Source: Cognatundibacterium griseum (GTDB lineage: Bacteria; Pseudomonadota; Gammaproteobacteria; Burkholderiales; Burkholderiaceae_D). From it: a DNA stretch of 58,870 bases. The translations under genes were made by a program, and so were the position numbers. Every line of letters begins with the position of its first letter. Position 1 is the stretch's first letter. Below the pieces are notes generated by a model. It searched no databases. It saw only the letters and a program-made list of their open reading frames with translations, and was not told the DNA's origin. This document shows positions 7,317-15,837 of this stretch, piece after piece. Where the stretch lies: assembly GCF_014284195.1 (NCBI RefSeq), contig NZ_JACOGC010000010.1:1-58870 (forward strand). Reading direction: 5' to 3'.

Positions 7317-8672
7317 TCATTGCTTCATTGGAACGCTAACGGAAACCTTTAAGCCGGTTTGCTGTGTTTCGTCCACGAAATCGAGGCGAATTTCCGCATC
7401 GATGCGATGGGCAATTGTTTGGATGATGGAAAGCCCGAGACCCGAACCGATCTGCTCGCTGCCCAGTATGCGGTAGAAGGGATCAAAAACCCGATCCCGT
7501 TCTGCCAACGGAATGCCAGGCCCGCTGTCCTGAACACGCAGCTCGGCTTTCCCTTCCGATATACCTACGGAAAGATCAACCCGCCCACCCTCTGGTGTAT
7601 AGCGAATGGCGTTATCGACCAGATTCCTGACCACGGCGATCATGTCCAGCTCGCTGGCCCACACTTCGGCGTCTTGCGTGCCTTCGACCCCGATGTCGAT
7701 GTGCTTGGCCTCGGCCAGCGGCATGAGGTCTTCCAGCACGCGACGGTAGATGGCCTGAACGGATATCGGTGACTTCGGTAAGTCGGCAGCCGACTGCGCC
7801 TTGGCCAAGGTTAGGAGTTGATCCAGAAGGCTTAGGCCGCGCTCGATTCCTTGGCGCAACACCGTCAATCGTTCGCACGCCAGGGCGGACATTTCTGCCT
7901 CTGCCAGCCTCTCCGCTTGCAGCGAAAGGGCGGTCAACGGCGAGCGCAGCTCGTGCGCGGCATCCGCCACAAAGCGGCGCTGAGAGTCCATAGACCGGCC
8001 GACGCGGGCGAGCAGCCGGTTGATCGCCAAGGCGAATGGGCGCACCTCGACCGGAAGATGACGATCTTCGACGGGGTGCAGTTCCTGCTCGGTGCGCAGG
8101 TCGATTTCTTTGGAAAGTGCCGCAATGGGGCGGAACATCTTGCGCACCAGGTCGGCAACGATCAGCAGTAGTACCGGTACGAGAATCAGGAAAGGCATCA
8201 CGGTGCGCAGCGCTCCATCGCGGGCGATTTCATTGCGGAAGCCCGTTTCCTGCGCCACGGCGATGCGCTCTCCGGCCGCCATGGTCTTGACCAGCACGCG
8301 GAACGACTCGCCGCCGACCTCCAGCGTGTGCAACCCATCAGCCAGTGTCGTCGGCAGGGAAAGCGTGCCGCCTGCATCCACACCTACCGTAGAGGGGTTG
8401 GCCTGGTCCAAGCGCCGGACGATCACGCGCGATTCTTCATCGCCATCTTTGGGGCGTGCATCGGGCGTCGGCGTCGCCGGTAACAGGTGCTGCCTATCCA
8501 TGAGCTGTACCACCTGGCGTAGAACATCGTCCTGTAGCTCATGGGCTTCATCGAAGGCCGACAGGAACGAAAAGACACCCGCCACGCTGGCCACCACGAG
8601 GATGGCCAGCGACAGGGTGAGGGACAGTTTGAGCTGAACCGATTCGTTCAAGCGGCTTTTGAAACCATCCAT
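7317..8672 (-). CDS. Sensor histidine kinase (QseC/PmrB/TctE-like)
   Basis: A 451-residue membrane kinase. TM1 spans about residues 17-38, a periplasmic sensor about 40-155 and TM2 about 157-174. The HAMP/linker is followed by the H-box FVADAAHELRSPLTAL with phospho-acceptor H240, the N-box NLVDNAIRYTPEGG, the G1 box DSGPGIP and the G2 box GSGLGLSI. All kinase motifs are intact. It is the last gene of an eight-gene minus-strand operon and overlaps the response regulator by 25 bp. QseC/PmrB-like kinases sense envelope or metal signals. The signal here is unknown, though PepSY, PAP2 and cytochrome b561 neighbours point to an envelope stress or redox role. Confidence 0.92.
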   Translation of the reverse strand: MDGFKSRLNESVQLKLSLTLSLAILVVASVAGVFSFLSAFDEAHELQDDVLRQVVQLMDRQHLLPATPTPDARPKDGDEESRVIVRRLDQANPSTVGVDAGGTLSLPTTLADGLHTLEVGGESFRVLVKTMAAGERIAVAQETGFRNEIARDGALRTVMPFLILVPVLLLIVADLVRKMFRPIAALSKEIDLRTEQELHPVEDRHLPVEVRPFALAINRLLARVGRSMDSQRRFVADAAHELRSPLTALSLQAERLAEAEMSALACERLTVLRQGIERGLSLLDQLLTLAKAQSAADLPKSPISVQAIYRRVLEDLMPLAEAKHIDIGVEGTQDAEVWASELDMIAVVRNLVDNAIRYTPEGGRVDLSVGISEGKAELRVQDSGPGIPLAERDRVFDPFYRILGSEQIGSGLGLSIIQTIAHRIDAEIRLDFVDETQQTGLKVSVSVPMKQ

Positions 8673-9313
8673 CCGACCCCCCTGACGTTCTTGATGACCT
8701 CGCTGCCCAGCTTGCGCCGCAGCGCATGGATCAGGAATTCGACGGCATTGCTTTCGACCTCTTCTCCCCAGCCGTAGATGCGATCTTCCAGTTCGCTGCG
8801 CGAGAGAATGGCCCCAGGTCGAACCAGCAAGGCTTGCAGCAGCGCGAATTCGCGGTTGGAGAGTTGCACTGAGGAGACTCCATTGACGCTGGCCTCTTTC
8901 GTGGCCGGATCAAGCGACACCATGCCGTTGCTTAGCACGGGCGCGGCGTTGCCACCCTTGCGCCGCAAAATGGCGCGCATCCGGGCCAACAGCTCGGCCA
9001 TCTGAAAGGGCTTGGACACGTAGTCGTCGGCTCCGCCGTCCAAGCCACGTAGGCGGTCATCCAGTCCATCACGTGCCGTGATAATGAGCAGCGGAACCGG
9101 GTTGTCCTTGGCGCGGATGTTGGCCAGCACCTCCAGGCCATCCTTGCCGGGCAAGCCCAGATCGAGCAGAACCAGGTCATAGTGCTGGCAATCCAGCGTC
9201 GTGAGGGCGGTCTGCCCGTCCTTCACCCAGTCGGTGGCATAGGACGCATCCTTCAATGCGCCCTGAATCGCTTCGCCGATCATGGGGTCGTCTTCGACCA
9301 GCAATACCCGCAT
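8648..9313 (-). CDS. OmpR-family response regulator (QseB/PmrA-like)
   Basis: A 221-residue regulator. The receiver domain has the acidic pocket VEDD at residues 7-10, the phosphorylation site D51 in VLLDLGLPGKDG and the conserved Lys in VSKPF. A winged-helix DNA-binding domain follows (NREFALLQALL, IYGWGEEVESNAVEFLIHALRRKLG). The ATG at 9313 is chosen because GGAGGGG lies just upstream and because MRVLLVEDD is the family's usual N-terminus. It overlaps the kinase gene, so the two form one two-component system. Direct repeats of TTACGTT upstream of the operon (13106-13135) are candidate binding sites. Confidence 0.93.
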   Translation of the reverse strand: MRVLLVEDDPMIGEAIQGALKDASYATDWVKDGQTALTTLDCQHYDLVLLDLGLPGKDGLEVLANIRAKDNPVPLLIITARDGLDDRLRGLDGGADDYVSKPFQMAELLARMRAILRRKGGNAAPVLSNGMVSLDPATKEASVNGVSSVQLSNREFALLQALLVRPGAILSRSELEDRIYGWGEEVESNAVEFLIHALRRKLGSEVIKNVRGVGWMVSKAA

Positions 9314-9344
9314 TTCCCCTCCGCTTAAAGTTATTACGCCAGCA

Positions 9345-9896
9345 TTACGGTAACATCGAGACAAGAACTTTATCTTTTAGTCTGATGTGGTGATATATGG
9401 CAGCCAGCGCGTGAATGCCTGTCAACCATATGATGACATCACCAAGCAGTTTGTGAATCTCGCCCCAGTCTGCAAGGTTGGAAAAATAAGAATTCCCAAT
9501 AAAGGGAAACAAGTTAATTCGAATTCCGCCCAATAGCGTCAAAGGATGAGATTCGCTTCCCAGAGCCAGCAGCGCAGAAATCGGCAGCAAAAGAAGTAAA
9601 GCCCACAGTGCAAAATGTGCCAATCGGGAAAGGCCAAACATCCATACCGACATCTGATGCCGTGGAGCACCCGGACGTATTGCAGCCCAAATCAAGCGCA
9701 AGAATGTGAGCACAAATACGGCGATACCCAAAGACTCATGCCACACGATGTCATTTCGTGTGGCTGGATCGACTCCACCATCAACTATTCGCCCGAAGTC
9801 GCCGGGCCCTAACACGAATGCTGTGACAACAATTCCGGCCGTAATCCAATGAAATGCTTTGCTTAATTTGTCATATTGATCAGGACTATTTCTCAT
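9345..9896 (-). CDS. Cytochrome b561-type membrane protein
   Basis: A 183-residue protein with four membrane helices and His residues at the positions expected for two b-type hemes: FHWITAG near the N-terminus, VWHESLGI in helix 2, and EIHKLLGD plus GIHALAAIYHH near the end. It belongs to the bacterial cytochrome b561 family, which passes electrons between quinol and periplasmic acceptors. A GGAGG site precedes the ATG. It lies in the middle of the two-component operon, 31 bp from the response regulator. Confidence 0.88.
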   Translation of the reverse strand: MRNSPDQYDKLSKAFHWITAGIVVTAFVLGPGDFGRIVDGGVDPATRNDIVWHESLGIAVFVLTFLRLIWAAIRPGAPRHQMSVWMFGLSRLAHFALWALLLLLPISALLALGSESHPLTLLGGIRINLFPFIGNSYFSNLADWGEIHKLLGDVIIWLTGIHALAAIYHHIRLKDKVLVSMLP

Positions 9897-9935
9897 GGCA
9901 TTGTTTCCTCCATATTGGCTGGGATGACCGTATTT

Positions 9936-10694
9936 TCAATGTGCGGTCTTAGCCGCCCGCTGCTTGAACAGCAGGACTGCGATGACCATGAAGGCCAGCA
10001 GTGCGGCCGAGGCCGAATAGCGGCTCAGCGCCAAGCCGCCAGCGCTCAGCGGCTTGTCCAGAAAGTCGCCGACCACGGCTCCCAGCGGGCGGGTCAGGAT
10101 GAACGCCGCCCAAAACAGCAGTGTGCGGGACACGCCCGTCCAGTAGTAGGCTGCCACAACCAGGGCAAGCAACCCACTGAACACGACGGCCGCACCTGTG
10201 TAGCCCAGGCCCGCCGTATCCGCCATCCAGTCACCCAACGCCGTGCCCAGCGTCTGCGAGAACATGATCGTCAGCCAGTAGAAGGCTTCCGCCTTGGGTG
10301 AGCTGACGGTGCTCACCGACACGGAGCCGAGGGTGCGATGCCAGACGAAGAGCGAGCCGAGCAACAAGGCCAGCAACAAGCTCGAACCGCCAGCGTACCC
10401 GATGCCGAGCGAACGATCCGCAAAGTCGGCCAACGTCGTGCCAACCGTGGTGGTGGCGATGATGGTTGTCCAGTACAGGAAGGGATGGAAGCCCTTGGCC
10501 TTGACCTGCGCGATGACGGCAGCCAGGAAGATCACGGCGAAGATGCCGGTGCCAACCAAATATCCCAGGTTCATGGACATCGAGACGGCATCGCCGCCGG
10601 TTTCGCCAAGCGTGGTTGCGGCAATCTTGATGAGCCAAAAGCCCAGCGTGACTTCTGGCACCTTGGCCAGAGCGTGTTCAGTGGATGTTTTCAT
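9936..10694 (-). CDS. COG4705-type multi-TM membrane protein, copy A
   Basis: A 252-residue, very hydrophobic protein with about eight membrane helices arranged as four internal repeats. Each repeat has an aromatic-rich helix followed by T-x-G-x-x-x-x-D: KIAATTLGETGGD, IIATTTVGTTLAD, IMFSQTLGTALGD and FILTRPLGAVVGD. This is the pattern of the uncharacterised COG4705 membrane-protein group. Conserved Asp/Glu and Thr within helices suggest an ion or metal transport role, but that is inference. A second copy of the same family lies at 11192-11974 in the same operon, separated only by a lipoprotein gene. Confidence 0.8.
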   Translation of the reverse strand: MKTSTEHALAKVPEVTLGFWLIKIAATTLGETGGDAVSMSMNLGYLVGTGIFAVIFLAAVIAQVKAKGFHPFLYWTTIIATTTVGTTLADFADRSLGIGYAGGSSLLLALLLGSLFVWHRTLGSVSVSTVSSPKAEAFYWLTIMFSQTLGTALGDWMADTAGLGYTGAAVVFSGLLALVVAAYYWTGVSRTLLFWAAFILTRPLGAVVGDFLDKPLSAGGLALSRYSASAALLAFMVIAVLLFKQRAAKTAH

Positions 10695-10710
10695 GGAGCA
10701 CGCTCACGGA

Positions 10711-11163
10711 TCAGGCTTTGCCTTCGAGCGTGTCGAAGGTTTTCAGCAGGGCACCCATCGCGGCCTTGCAATCGACCTGGTTCGGTGCATCGGCACGTAA
10801 CGCAGACAACGCCTTGTCAATGGCCTTATCGAGCACATGCCAGTCGTCGGCAGCGCGCGGTTTCAGTCCGGCCTCGGCCGAATCCCAGGCCACCTCCAAA
10901 TCCTTGATGCGGGTCTTGGCGGCGGGCAGATCACCCTTGTCTACGATGGTGGCCACGTCAGTGGCGATGCTGCGAAAAGCGGTCAAGTCGCCCAGCTTGG
11001 AAGCGGCTTGGCTCAGCGATACCGTGCTGGCATTGGCAGACGGTGCAGAGGCGGTGCTCGCGCGGCCTTGGTCGGCAGGCTTGGAGCAGCCGGTGGACAG
11101 GGCCACGAGCGCCACCGCCGATACGGTGGCGACAAGGCGAGCGATAGAGTGCTTATTGGGCAT
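10711..11163 (-). CDS. Small predicted lipoprotein
   Basis: A 150-residue protein with a type II signal peptide ending in the lipobox LSTGC (Cys at about 26). An Ala/Ser-rich linker and a helical domain of about 100 residues follow, without a family I can name. AAGGAG precedes the ATG. It lies between the two COG4705-like genes, which suggests a periplasmic accessory to those membrane proteins. The helical part contains a [13 protein letters not shown] segment. Function unknown. Confidence 0.75.
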   Translation of the reverse strand: MPNKHSIARLVATVSAVALVALSTGCSKPADQGRASTASAPSANASTVSLSQAASKLGDLTAFRSIATDVATIVDKGDLPAAKTRIKDLEVAWDSAEAGLKPRAADDWHVLDKAIDKALSALRADAPNQVDCKAAMGALLKTFDTLEGKA

Positions 11164-11191
11164 GATTTCTCCTTGAAAATTGGGAAGAGGG

Positions 11192-11974
11192 TTACTCGGC
11201 GGCCTGGGCGGAGCGGCCTGCGTTCATGCCGATCTGCGCAACGGCCACCAGCATGACGATGACTGAGAGGAACAAGGCGCTGGTCCACATGGCCCCCATT
11301 CCGAGGCCACCGTAAGTCTTGGCTTGCGTCAGCAGGTCGCCGAGCGCAGCGCCGAAGGGACGGGTCAGGATGTAGCCGATCCAGAAGGTCAGCACGGCGT
11401 TGCCGCCCATGCGCCAGGCGGCATAGGTGATGCTGATCAGCGCACCAAAGGCGACAGCTCCCCAGGTAAAGCCCAGACCCAGCGCCTCGGTCGCCAGATC
11501 ACCGGCAGCGGTGCCCAGCGCAAATGTGCAGAGGATGGCTGACCAATAGAACAGCTCCCGGCGGCGCGTCACGATGTCGTGGATGGACAGGGTACGTTCG
11601 ACCCGATACCAAACAAAGAAGATCGCGGCTAGCGCCACGGCGAACGCCGAAGTGCTGATGTACAAGCTGACGCCCAGGCCGTCGGTCAACAGGTCGGTGA
11701 TCTGGGTACCGACCACGCTGACCAACACAACCGTGAGCCAGTAAATCCAAGGGGTGTAACGGCGGGTGCGCAGGTGCGTGAACAGGGCGACTGCCAGCAA
11801 CGCACCCATGACGGTGCGCGTCAAACCTTGGCCAAAGCCCGCGTTGACCGCCAGGAAGTCAGCCCCCGTCTCGCCCACCGTAGTGGACATGATCTTGATG
11901 ATCCAGAACGACAGCGTGACTTCCGGGACTTTGTTGAGCCAGTCGCTTGCTCTGACCGTGGGCAAATTGTTCAT
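11192..11974 (-). CDS. COG4705-type multi-TM membrane protein, copy B
   Basis: A 260-residue paralog of the protein at 9936-10694. The same four repeats are visible: [38 protein letters not shown] and [13 protein letters not shown]. Both proteins begin with a short soluble stretch ending in KVPEVTL before the first helix. The two copies differ considerably, so the duplication is old and they may form a heteromeric complex. Function is not known for the family. Confidence 0.8.
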   Translation of the reverse strand: MNNLPTVRASDWLNKVPEVTLSFWIIKIMSTTVGETGADFLAVNAGFGQGLTRTVMGALLAVALFTHLRTRRYTPWIYWLTVVLVSVVGTQITDLLTDGLGVSLYISTSAFAVALAAIFFVWYRVERTLSIHDIVTRRRELFYWSAILCTFALGTAAGDLATEALGLGFTWGAVAFGALISITYAAWRMGGNAVLTFWIGYILTRPFGAALGDLLTQAKTYGGLGMGAMWTSALFLSVIVMLVAVAQIGMNAGRSAQAAE

Positions 11975-12043
11975 GGTGTTTTCCTGGCGAAGTAAAAGAG
12001 ATTGCCGCCAGTCTGACCAGGCAGACTTAGCCCATCCATAGGC

Positions 12044-12640
12044 TCACTCGCGCACCCATCCCAGCGCGATCAGTCTGCCGAACAACAAGCAATGAATACG
12101 GGTCGCCAGCCGGTAGATCGGCCCCATGTACCAGCGTGCTTCGTGCAACGTCAGCACGGCACTGAACGCCGCGACCGCAATGGCACCAAGCATGTCCAGG
12201 GGAAAGTGAACCCCCAGGTAGATGCGTGACCAGGCGATGGGGAGGCCAAACAGCGCCAAAGCGACGCCAGCCCTTCGCAGTCCTCGCTGTAGCAGAAAGC
12301 TGACGGCAACCGACCACCACAGCGTCAGGTGATCGCTGGGAAATGACGAGTCGGCAACATGGGGAATGAGCGTATGACCCAGCCCGATCATGAAAGGCCG
12401 GGGATGCGACCAAGCAAGGCCGATGATTTGGTTGGCCAGCAGCCCAAGCAGGCCGGATGCGGTAGCGACCAGCAGCGCTTTGCGGGTGTTCACATTGCCG
12501 CGCAGCCAGCCGATGCCGATCAGAATCGGGACGGCCCAGATGAGCCATTCCGCAAAGAAGGTGGCCAGCGTCACCACCAGAGCATTCGGGTGTTCAGGCG
12601 CATTGAGCCATAGGAAGAATGTTTGGTTGAGGTGTTCCAT
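12044..12640 (-). CDS. PAP2-family phosphatase (BcrC/undecaprenyl-diphosphatase-like)
   Basis: A 198-residue membrane protein with the three acid-phosphatase motifs: a weak first motif around SHPRPFMIG, the PSDH motif in FPSDHLTLWW, and the third motif SRIYLGVHFPLDM with catalytic Arg, His and Asp. Five to six membrane helices. BcrC-like members hydrolyse undecaprenyl diphosphate; LpxE-like members dephosphorylate lipid A. The ATG at 12640 is preferred to 12661 because GGAG lies five bases upstream of it. In the two-component operon it fits an envelope-modification role. Confidence 0.87.
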   Translation of the reverse strand: MEHLNQTFFLWLNAPEHPNALVVTLATFFAEWLIWAVPILIGIGWLRGNVNTRKALLVATASGLLGLLANQIIGLAWSHPRPFMIGLGHTLIPHVADSSFPSDHLTLWWSVAVSFLLQRGLRRAGVALALFGLPIAWSRIYLGVHFPLDMLGAIAVAAFSAVLTLHEARWYMGPIYRLATRIHCLLFGRLIALGWVRE

Positions 12641-12695
12641 GAAGTCTCCAGGCCGGATCACGGGTCATGCGTGATTCGGCCACATTGGCAGGCGG

Positions 12696-13031
12696 TCAAT
12701 CTTGCTTGTCGTGGTCGTCATCGTGATCCGCCTTGTCCTCGGCAGACGAGATGACGGTGCCCTTGTCGGCATCGACTCGGACATCGAAGACCTTGGTCCC
12801 GCTGACGACCTCTACGTCATAGACCCAACCTTGCTTCGATTTTTCGTACTCGGCGCGCGATGCCTTGCCATTGACGTCCTGCTCGGCAATGGTGACGGCC
12901 TGGGTGAGCGGAATCTTGGCCTTGGTGATCGCCAGGGTGTCGTTTTCCATCTCGCCCTTGGCGGCATAGGCGACAGCTCCAGTCGTAGCAATGGCGATGG
13001 CCAGCAGGGAAAGTTTGGTGTGGCGGTACAT
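12696..13031 (-). CDS. PepSY-domain periplasmic protein
   Basis: A 111-residue protein with a cleavable signal peptide (hydrophobic stretch about 6-20, ending AVAYA) and a single PepSY domain: ITKAKIPLTQAVTIAEQ, followed by GWVYDVEVV and VFDVRVDADKG. The tail is Asp/His-rich (HDDDHDK) and may bind metal. The ATG at 13031 is preferred over 13064 because GGAGAAG precedes it and the signal peptide starts there. It is the first gene of the operon. PepSY proteins are commonly regulated by, or found beside, QseBC/PmrAB-type systems. Confidence 0.88.
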   Translation of the reverse strand: MYRHTKLSLLAIAIATTGAVAYAAKGEMENDTLAITKAKIPLTQAVTIAEQDVNGKASRAEYEKSKQGWVYDVEVVSGTKVFDVRVDADKGTVISSAEDKADHDDDHDKQD

Positions 13032-13414
13032 GATGCTTCTCCAGAAGAGTGCAGGGATTTGCACGGTGGAGAAGTTACGTCGACAGACTTAGTTGCTACT
13101 GAGGATTACGTTTAACTAACCGATAGTTTTACGTTAGAGCACTATTGGCGTTTAAATTTCTGCGTCGTTCTTTTTCTTCTATTTGACATAATATAAATTA
13201 TGCGAAATTAAAGTAGTTTCTAAACTGTTGCATTATCCGCCTGTTTTTGTGCAACGATATTACACAACAGATCCACAAATTTCCTTTTTGATCTTTGATT
13301 TATTGCTATTCTGGAGGAATATATTTTTCGCAAGCTTGTCGATTTTTTGTGCGCCATCATTCCCCGCTGGAATGAAGCATCGGTTGTCCATTTCACCTTA
13401 ATTAAGGAAGCGCT
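13032..13414. promoter_or_regulatory. Divergent promoter region with a TTACGTT direct repeat
   Basis: A 383-bp AT-rich region between the minus-strand operon and the VOC gene. TTACGTT occurs at 13106-13112 and 13129-13135 (23 bp period), a spacing compatible with OmpR-family regulators. A small minus-strand frame (about 13220-13358) encodes about 45 basic residues but has no convincing start signal. The sharp fall in GC near 13130 marks the edge of the imported segment. No other gene seen. Confidence 0.35.
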
Positions 13415-13813
13415 ATGAACAAACAGATCATCCTCAATCTGCCCGTGAAGGACCTGGATAAATCCAAGGCTTTTTTTTCCGCCCTTGGCTTTACCTTTAA
13501 TTCCCGATTTAGCGGAGAAAACGCGGCGTTCATGAATATCGTCGACGGTACCATTCAAGCCATGCTGACGACCGAACCTTTCTTCAAGTCACTGATCGAC
13601 AAGCCGCTCGCGAATGCGAAGGAAGCAAATGAAGTCGTCATTTGCCTCAGTTGTGAAAGCCGGTCAGAGGTAGACGACCTGATCGCCAAGGCCATTGCCG
13701 CTGGTGGCCGCACACCACATCCTCCCGAGGATCATGGCTTTATGTATGACCAGGGTTTCGAAGATATCGATGGCCATCTGTGGAACCTGGTCTGGACAGC
13801 GCCAGAAGCCTAG
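13415..13813 (+). CDS. VOC-family (glyoxalase/dioxygenase-fold) protein
   Basis: A 132-residue single-domain protein. It begins QIILNLPVKDLDKSKAFF, the typical first beta-alpha of VOC proteins, and ends with YDQGFEDIDGHLWNLVW, where the metal-ligand-like His/Glu residues of the fold lie. AAGGAAG upstream of the ATG is a good ribosome-binding site. This subgroup (COG3607-like) is annotated as lactoylglutathione-lyase-like but its substrates are generally unknown. No obvious partner among neighbours. Confidence 0.88.
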   Translation: MNKQIILNLPVKDLDKSKAFFSALGFTFNSRFSGENAAFMNIVDGTIQAMLTTEPFFKSLIDKPLANAKEANEVVICLSCESRSEVDDLIAKAIAAGGRTPHPPEDHGFMYDQGFEDIDGHLWNLVWTAPEA

Positions 13814-14179
13814 TGCTGAGCAAAATCTTCACTTACCCCCTGCCCGCGTACCGGATCGAGGTGCAAGTAGGTGACCGCCGGTTCAGCACGAGTCCGCCAG
13901 CCTTGGATGACGCGGTCCGACGATAACTCTAAGCTACAGACAAATTTCTCAAAAGCAAAATCATGCAACAGCCTGTGAAAGTGTCAAGATTGTATGTAAA
14001 CGCCGAATTGGGTCTGGGCAATAACAACAAATCAATATAAATTATTTGCCAATAGTAAATATGTAGACTTACACTACTGCAGCCAATTGTGATTACATTA
14101 CATTGGTCAAATTAAAAGAAATCCCCAGCGAGTCACAAGCTCTCAATAATAAGGAAGTCAACCACCTTGGAGGAGTTTC
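13814..14179. other. Gene-poor stretch before the secreted-protein gene
   Basis: A GC-rich patch (about 13820-13930) can be read as a 37-codon + strand frame from a GTG at 13813 with no known family. It looks like a fragment left from a rearrangement. The rest (13930-14165) is AT-rich and probably holds the promoter of the following gene, whose GGAGGAG lies at 14168-14174. Confidence 0.3.
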
Positions 14180-15761
14180 ATGATTTTACGTACTCGTCTC
14201 ACCCTGACAGCAGCTCTGTTCATTTCATCAATCCCCCTCATTGCTTACGCCCAGACGGTAGAAGTTACCAATGCGGTCTATAGCGATCAATTATCCAGTT
14301 TGAAAAGTATCTCGCCAAGCTCAACCGGTGTAACCTTTACTGGTTGATAACAAGCGCGCTAAGCCTCTGCCTCAGCTTGATGCTCCGGGTCGCATTACGG
14401 ATACAGCGATCCAATCCAGCGTCATCAATAATCCAGCCGCATCGACGACTGCAGGCTTAGGTTTTGATGGCGTCGGACTTGGCTTTACCGGCCCCCAAGG
14501 CAGTTTTACCGTGCAATCGGCACCGCCGGACACCACTGGTGCGGTCGGTGCAACGCAGTATGTGCAATGGGTGAATTCGTCTTTTGCGGTATTTGACAAA
14601 ACAACCGGCAATGTTGTTTACGGACCAGTGGCTGGCAACACCTTGTGGAAAGGTTTTGGCGGCGCTTGCGAAACCCAGAATGATGGTGATCCGGTAGTCC
14701 TGTACGACAAGTTGGCTGATCGCTGGGTCTTGATGCAGTTTGCTGTACCGACCGGCGGCCCTTATTACCAATGCGTTGCTGTGTCGCAGACCTCGGATGC
14801 AACTGGCGCCTATAATCGTTATGCATTCCAGTACAGTGCCTTTAATGATTACCCCAAAGGAGGTGTCTGGCCCGATGCTTATTATGTCACCTTCAATATG
14901 TTTGGCGGTCGCCACCAAGCTTTTAGCGGTGCAAAAATCTGTGCCTACGACCGCGCCAAGATGCTCCAAGGTCAATTGGCAACGCAACAGTGCGTGCAGT
15001 TAAGCAGTACCTATGGCGGCGTACTGCCGGCCGACCTAGATGGAAAGACCTTGCCTCCTGCCGGTGCACCAAACTATCTGGTCAACAAAGGTTCGTCAGC
15101 ATTGAACTTGTGGAAATTTCATGTTGATTGGACAAATACTGCTAATACCAGCTTAACCGGCCCCACCGCTATCCCTGTAGCTGCATTTGCCGCAGCATGC
15201 AGTGGCGGCACTTGCATACCGCAGGCTGGTACGAGCGAACAACTTGATTCTCTGGCCGACCGTCTGATGTTCCGTTTAGCATATCGCAATCTGGGCACAT
15301 CTGAATCGCTGGTCGTCAATCACTCTGTGCAAGCTGGTTCAACGACATCATCTGGTGTGCGTTGGTACGAAATCCGCAATCCAGGCAGCACGCCAACTAT
15401 CTATCAGCAGGCTACCTATGCACCAGATGCTTCCTATCGCTGGATGGGAAGCGTTGCGATGGATAAAATGGGAAATATGGCTGTCGGCTATAGCGTATCC
15501 AGCTCGACAATGAAACCCGCACTGCGCTACTCGACCCGCTTGGCGAGCGATCCGATCAATACCTTGAGCAATGAAACCTCCATCGTGGAAGGTGCCGGCG
15601 CTCAACTGACCACGCTAAAACGTTGGGGCGATTACACCCATATGAGCGTGGACCCGGTCGATGATTGCACATTCTGGTACACCGGCCAATACCTGAAAGC
15701 AGATGGCACCTTCAATTGGAGTACGAGAATCACATCGTTCAAGATTGCCGGATGCGTGTAA
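14180..15761 (+). pseudogene. Secreted protein gene with a +1 frameshift near 14331-14347
   Basis: The gene starts at ATG 14180 with GGAGGAG upstream. It encodes a signal peptide (ending LIAYAQ) and about 55 residues before a TGA at 14345-14347. The remaining 470 or so codons follow in the next frame, open back to a TAA at 14331, so the frames meet in GTAACCTTTACTGGTTGA. Removing one T from TTT would give a continuous protein of about 526 residues. The large part contains PPDTTGAVG, YVQWVNSSFAVFDK, and DPVVLYDKLADRWVL, a repeated beta-strand, propeller-like pattern seen in secreted proteins of Burkholderiales and Xanthomonadales of unknown role. It may be a pseudogene, a sequencing error or, less likely, frameshift-regulated. 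A terminator at 15798-15820 closes the unit. Confidence 0.75.
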
Positions 15762-15797
15762 ACCTGATGTTAAATTAAAAGCTGTATTTACCCTCTC

Positions 15798-15820
15798 CCC
15801 GGCTTTATGCCGGGTTTTTT
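15798..15820 (+). terminator. Rho-independent terminator
   Basis: A perfect six-base-pair GC stem (CCCGGC / GCCGGG) with a TTTAT loop is followed directly by six T. It lies 37 bp after the stop of the secreted-protein gene and 18 bp before the next ATG. Confidence 0.85.
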
Positions 15821-15837
15821 ACTACACTACTTATGCC

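Noticed and set aside
10338..10907. Long + strand frames opposite the COG4705/lipoprotein genes
   Set aside because: They are antisense shadows of GC-rich genes, with Arg/Gln/Pro-rich low-plausibility products.
13220..13358. Small minus-strand basic frame upstream of the VOC gene
   Set aside because: About 45 residues, no clear ribosome-binding spacing and no known family; the sequence is also AT-rich intergenic in character.
13813..13926. 37-codon + frame after the VOC gene
   Set aside because: Overlaps the VOC stop, no ribosome-binding site and no recognisable family.
15703..15837. Longer start for the hypothetical gene at 15838
   Set aside because: It would run through the previous gene's end and its terminator and would bury the membrane anchor inside the protein.
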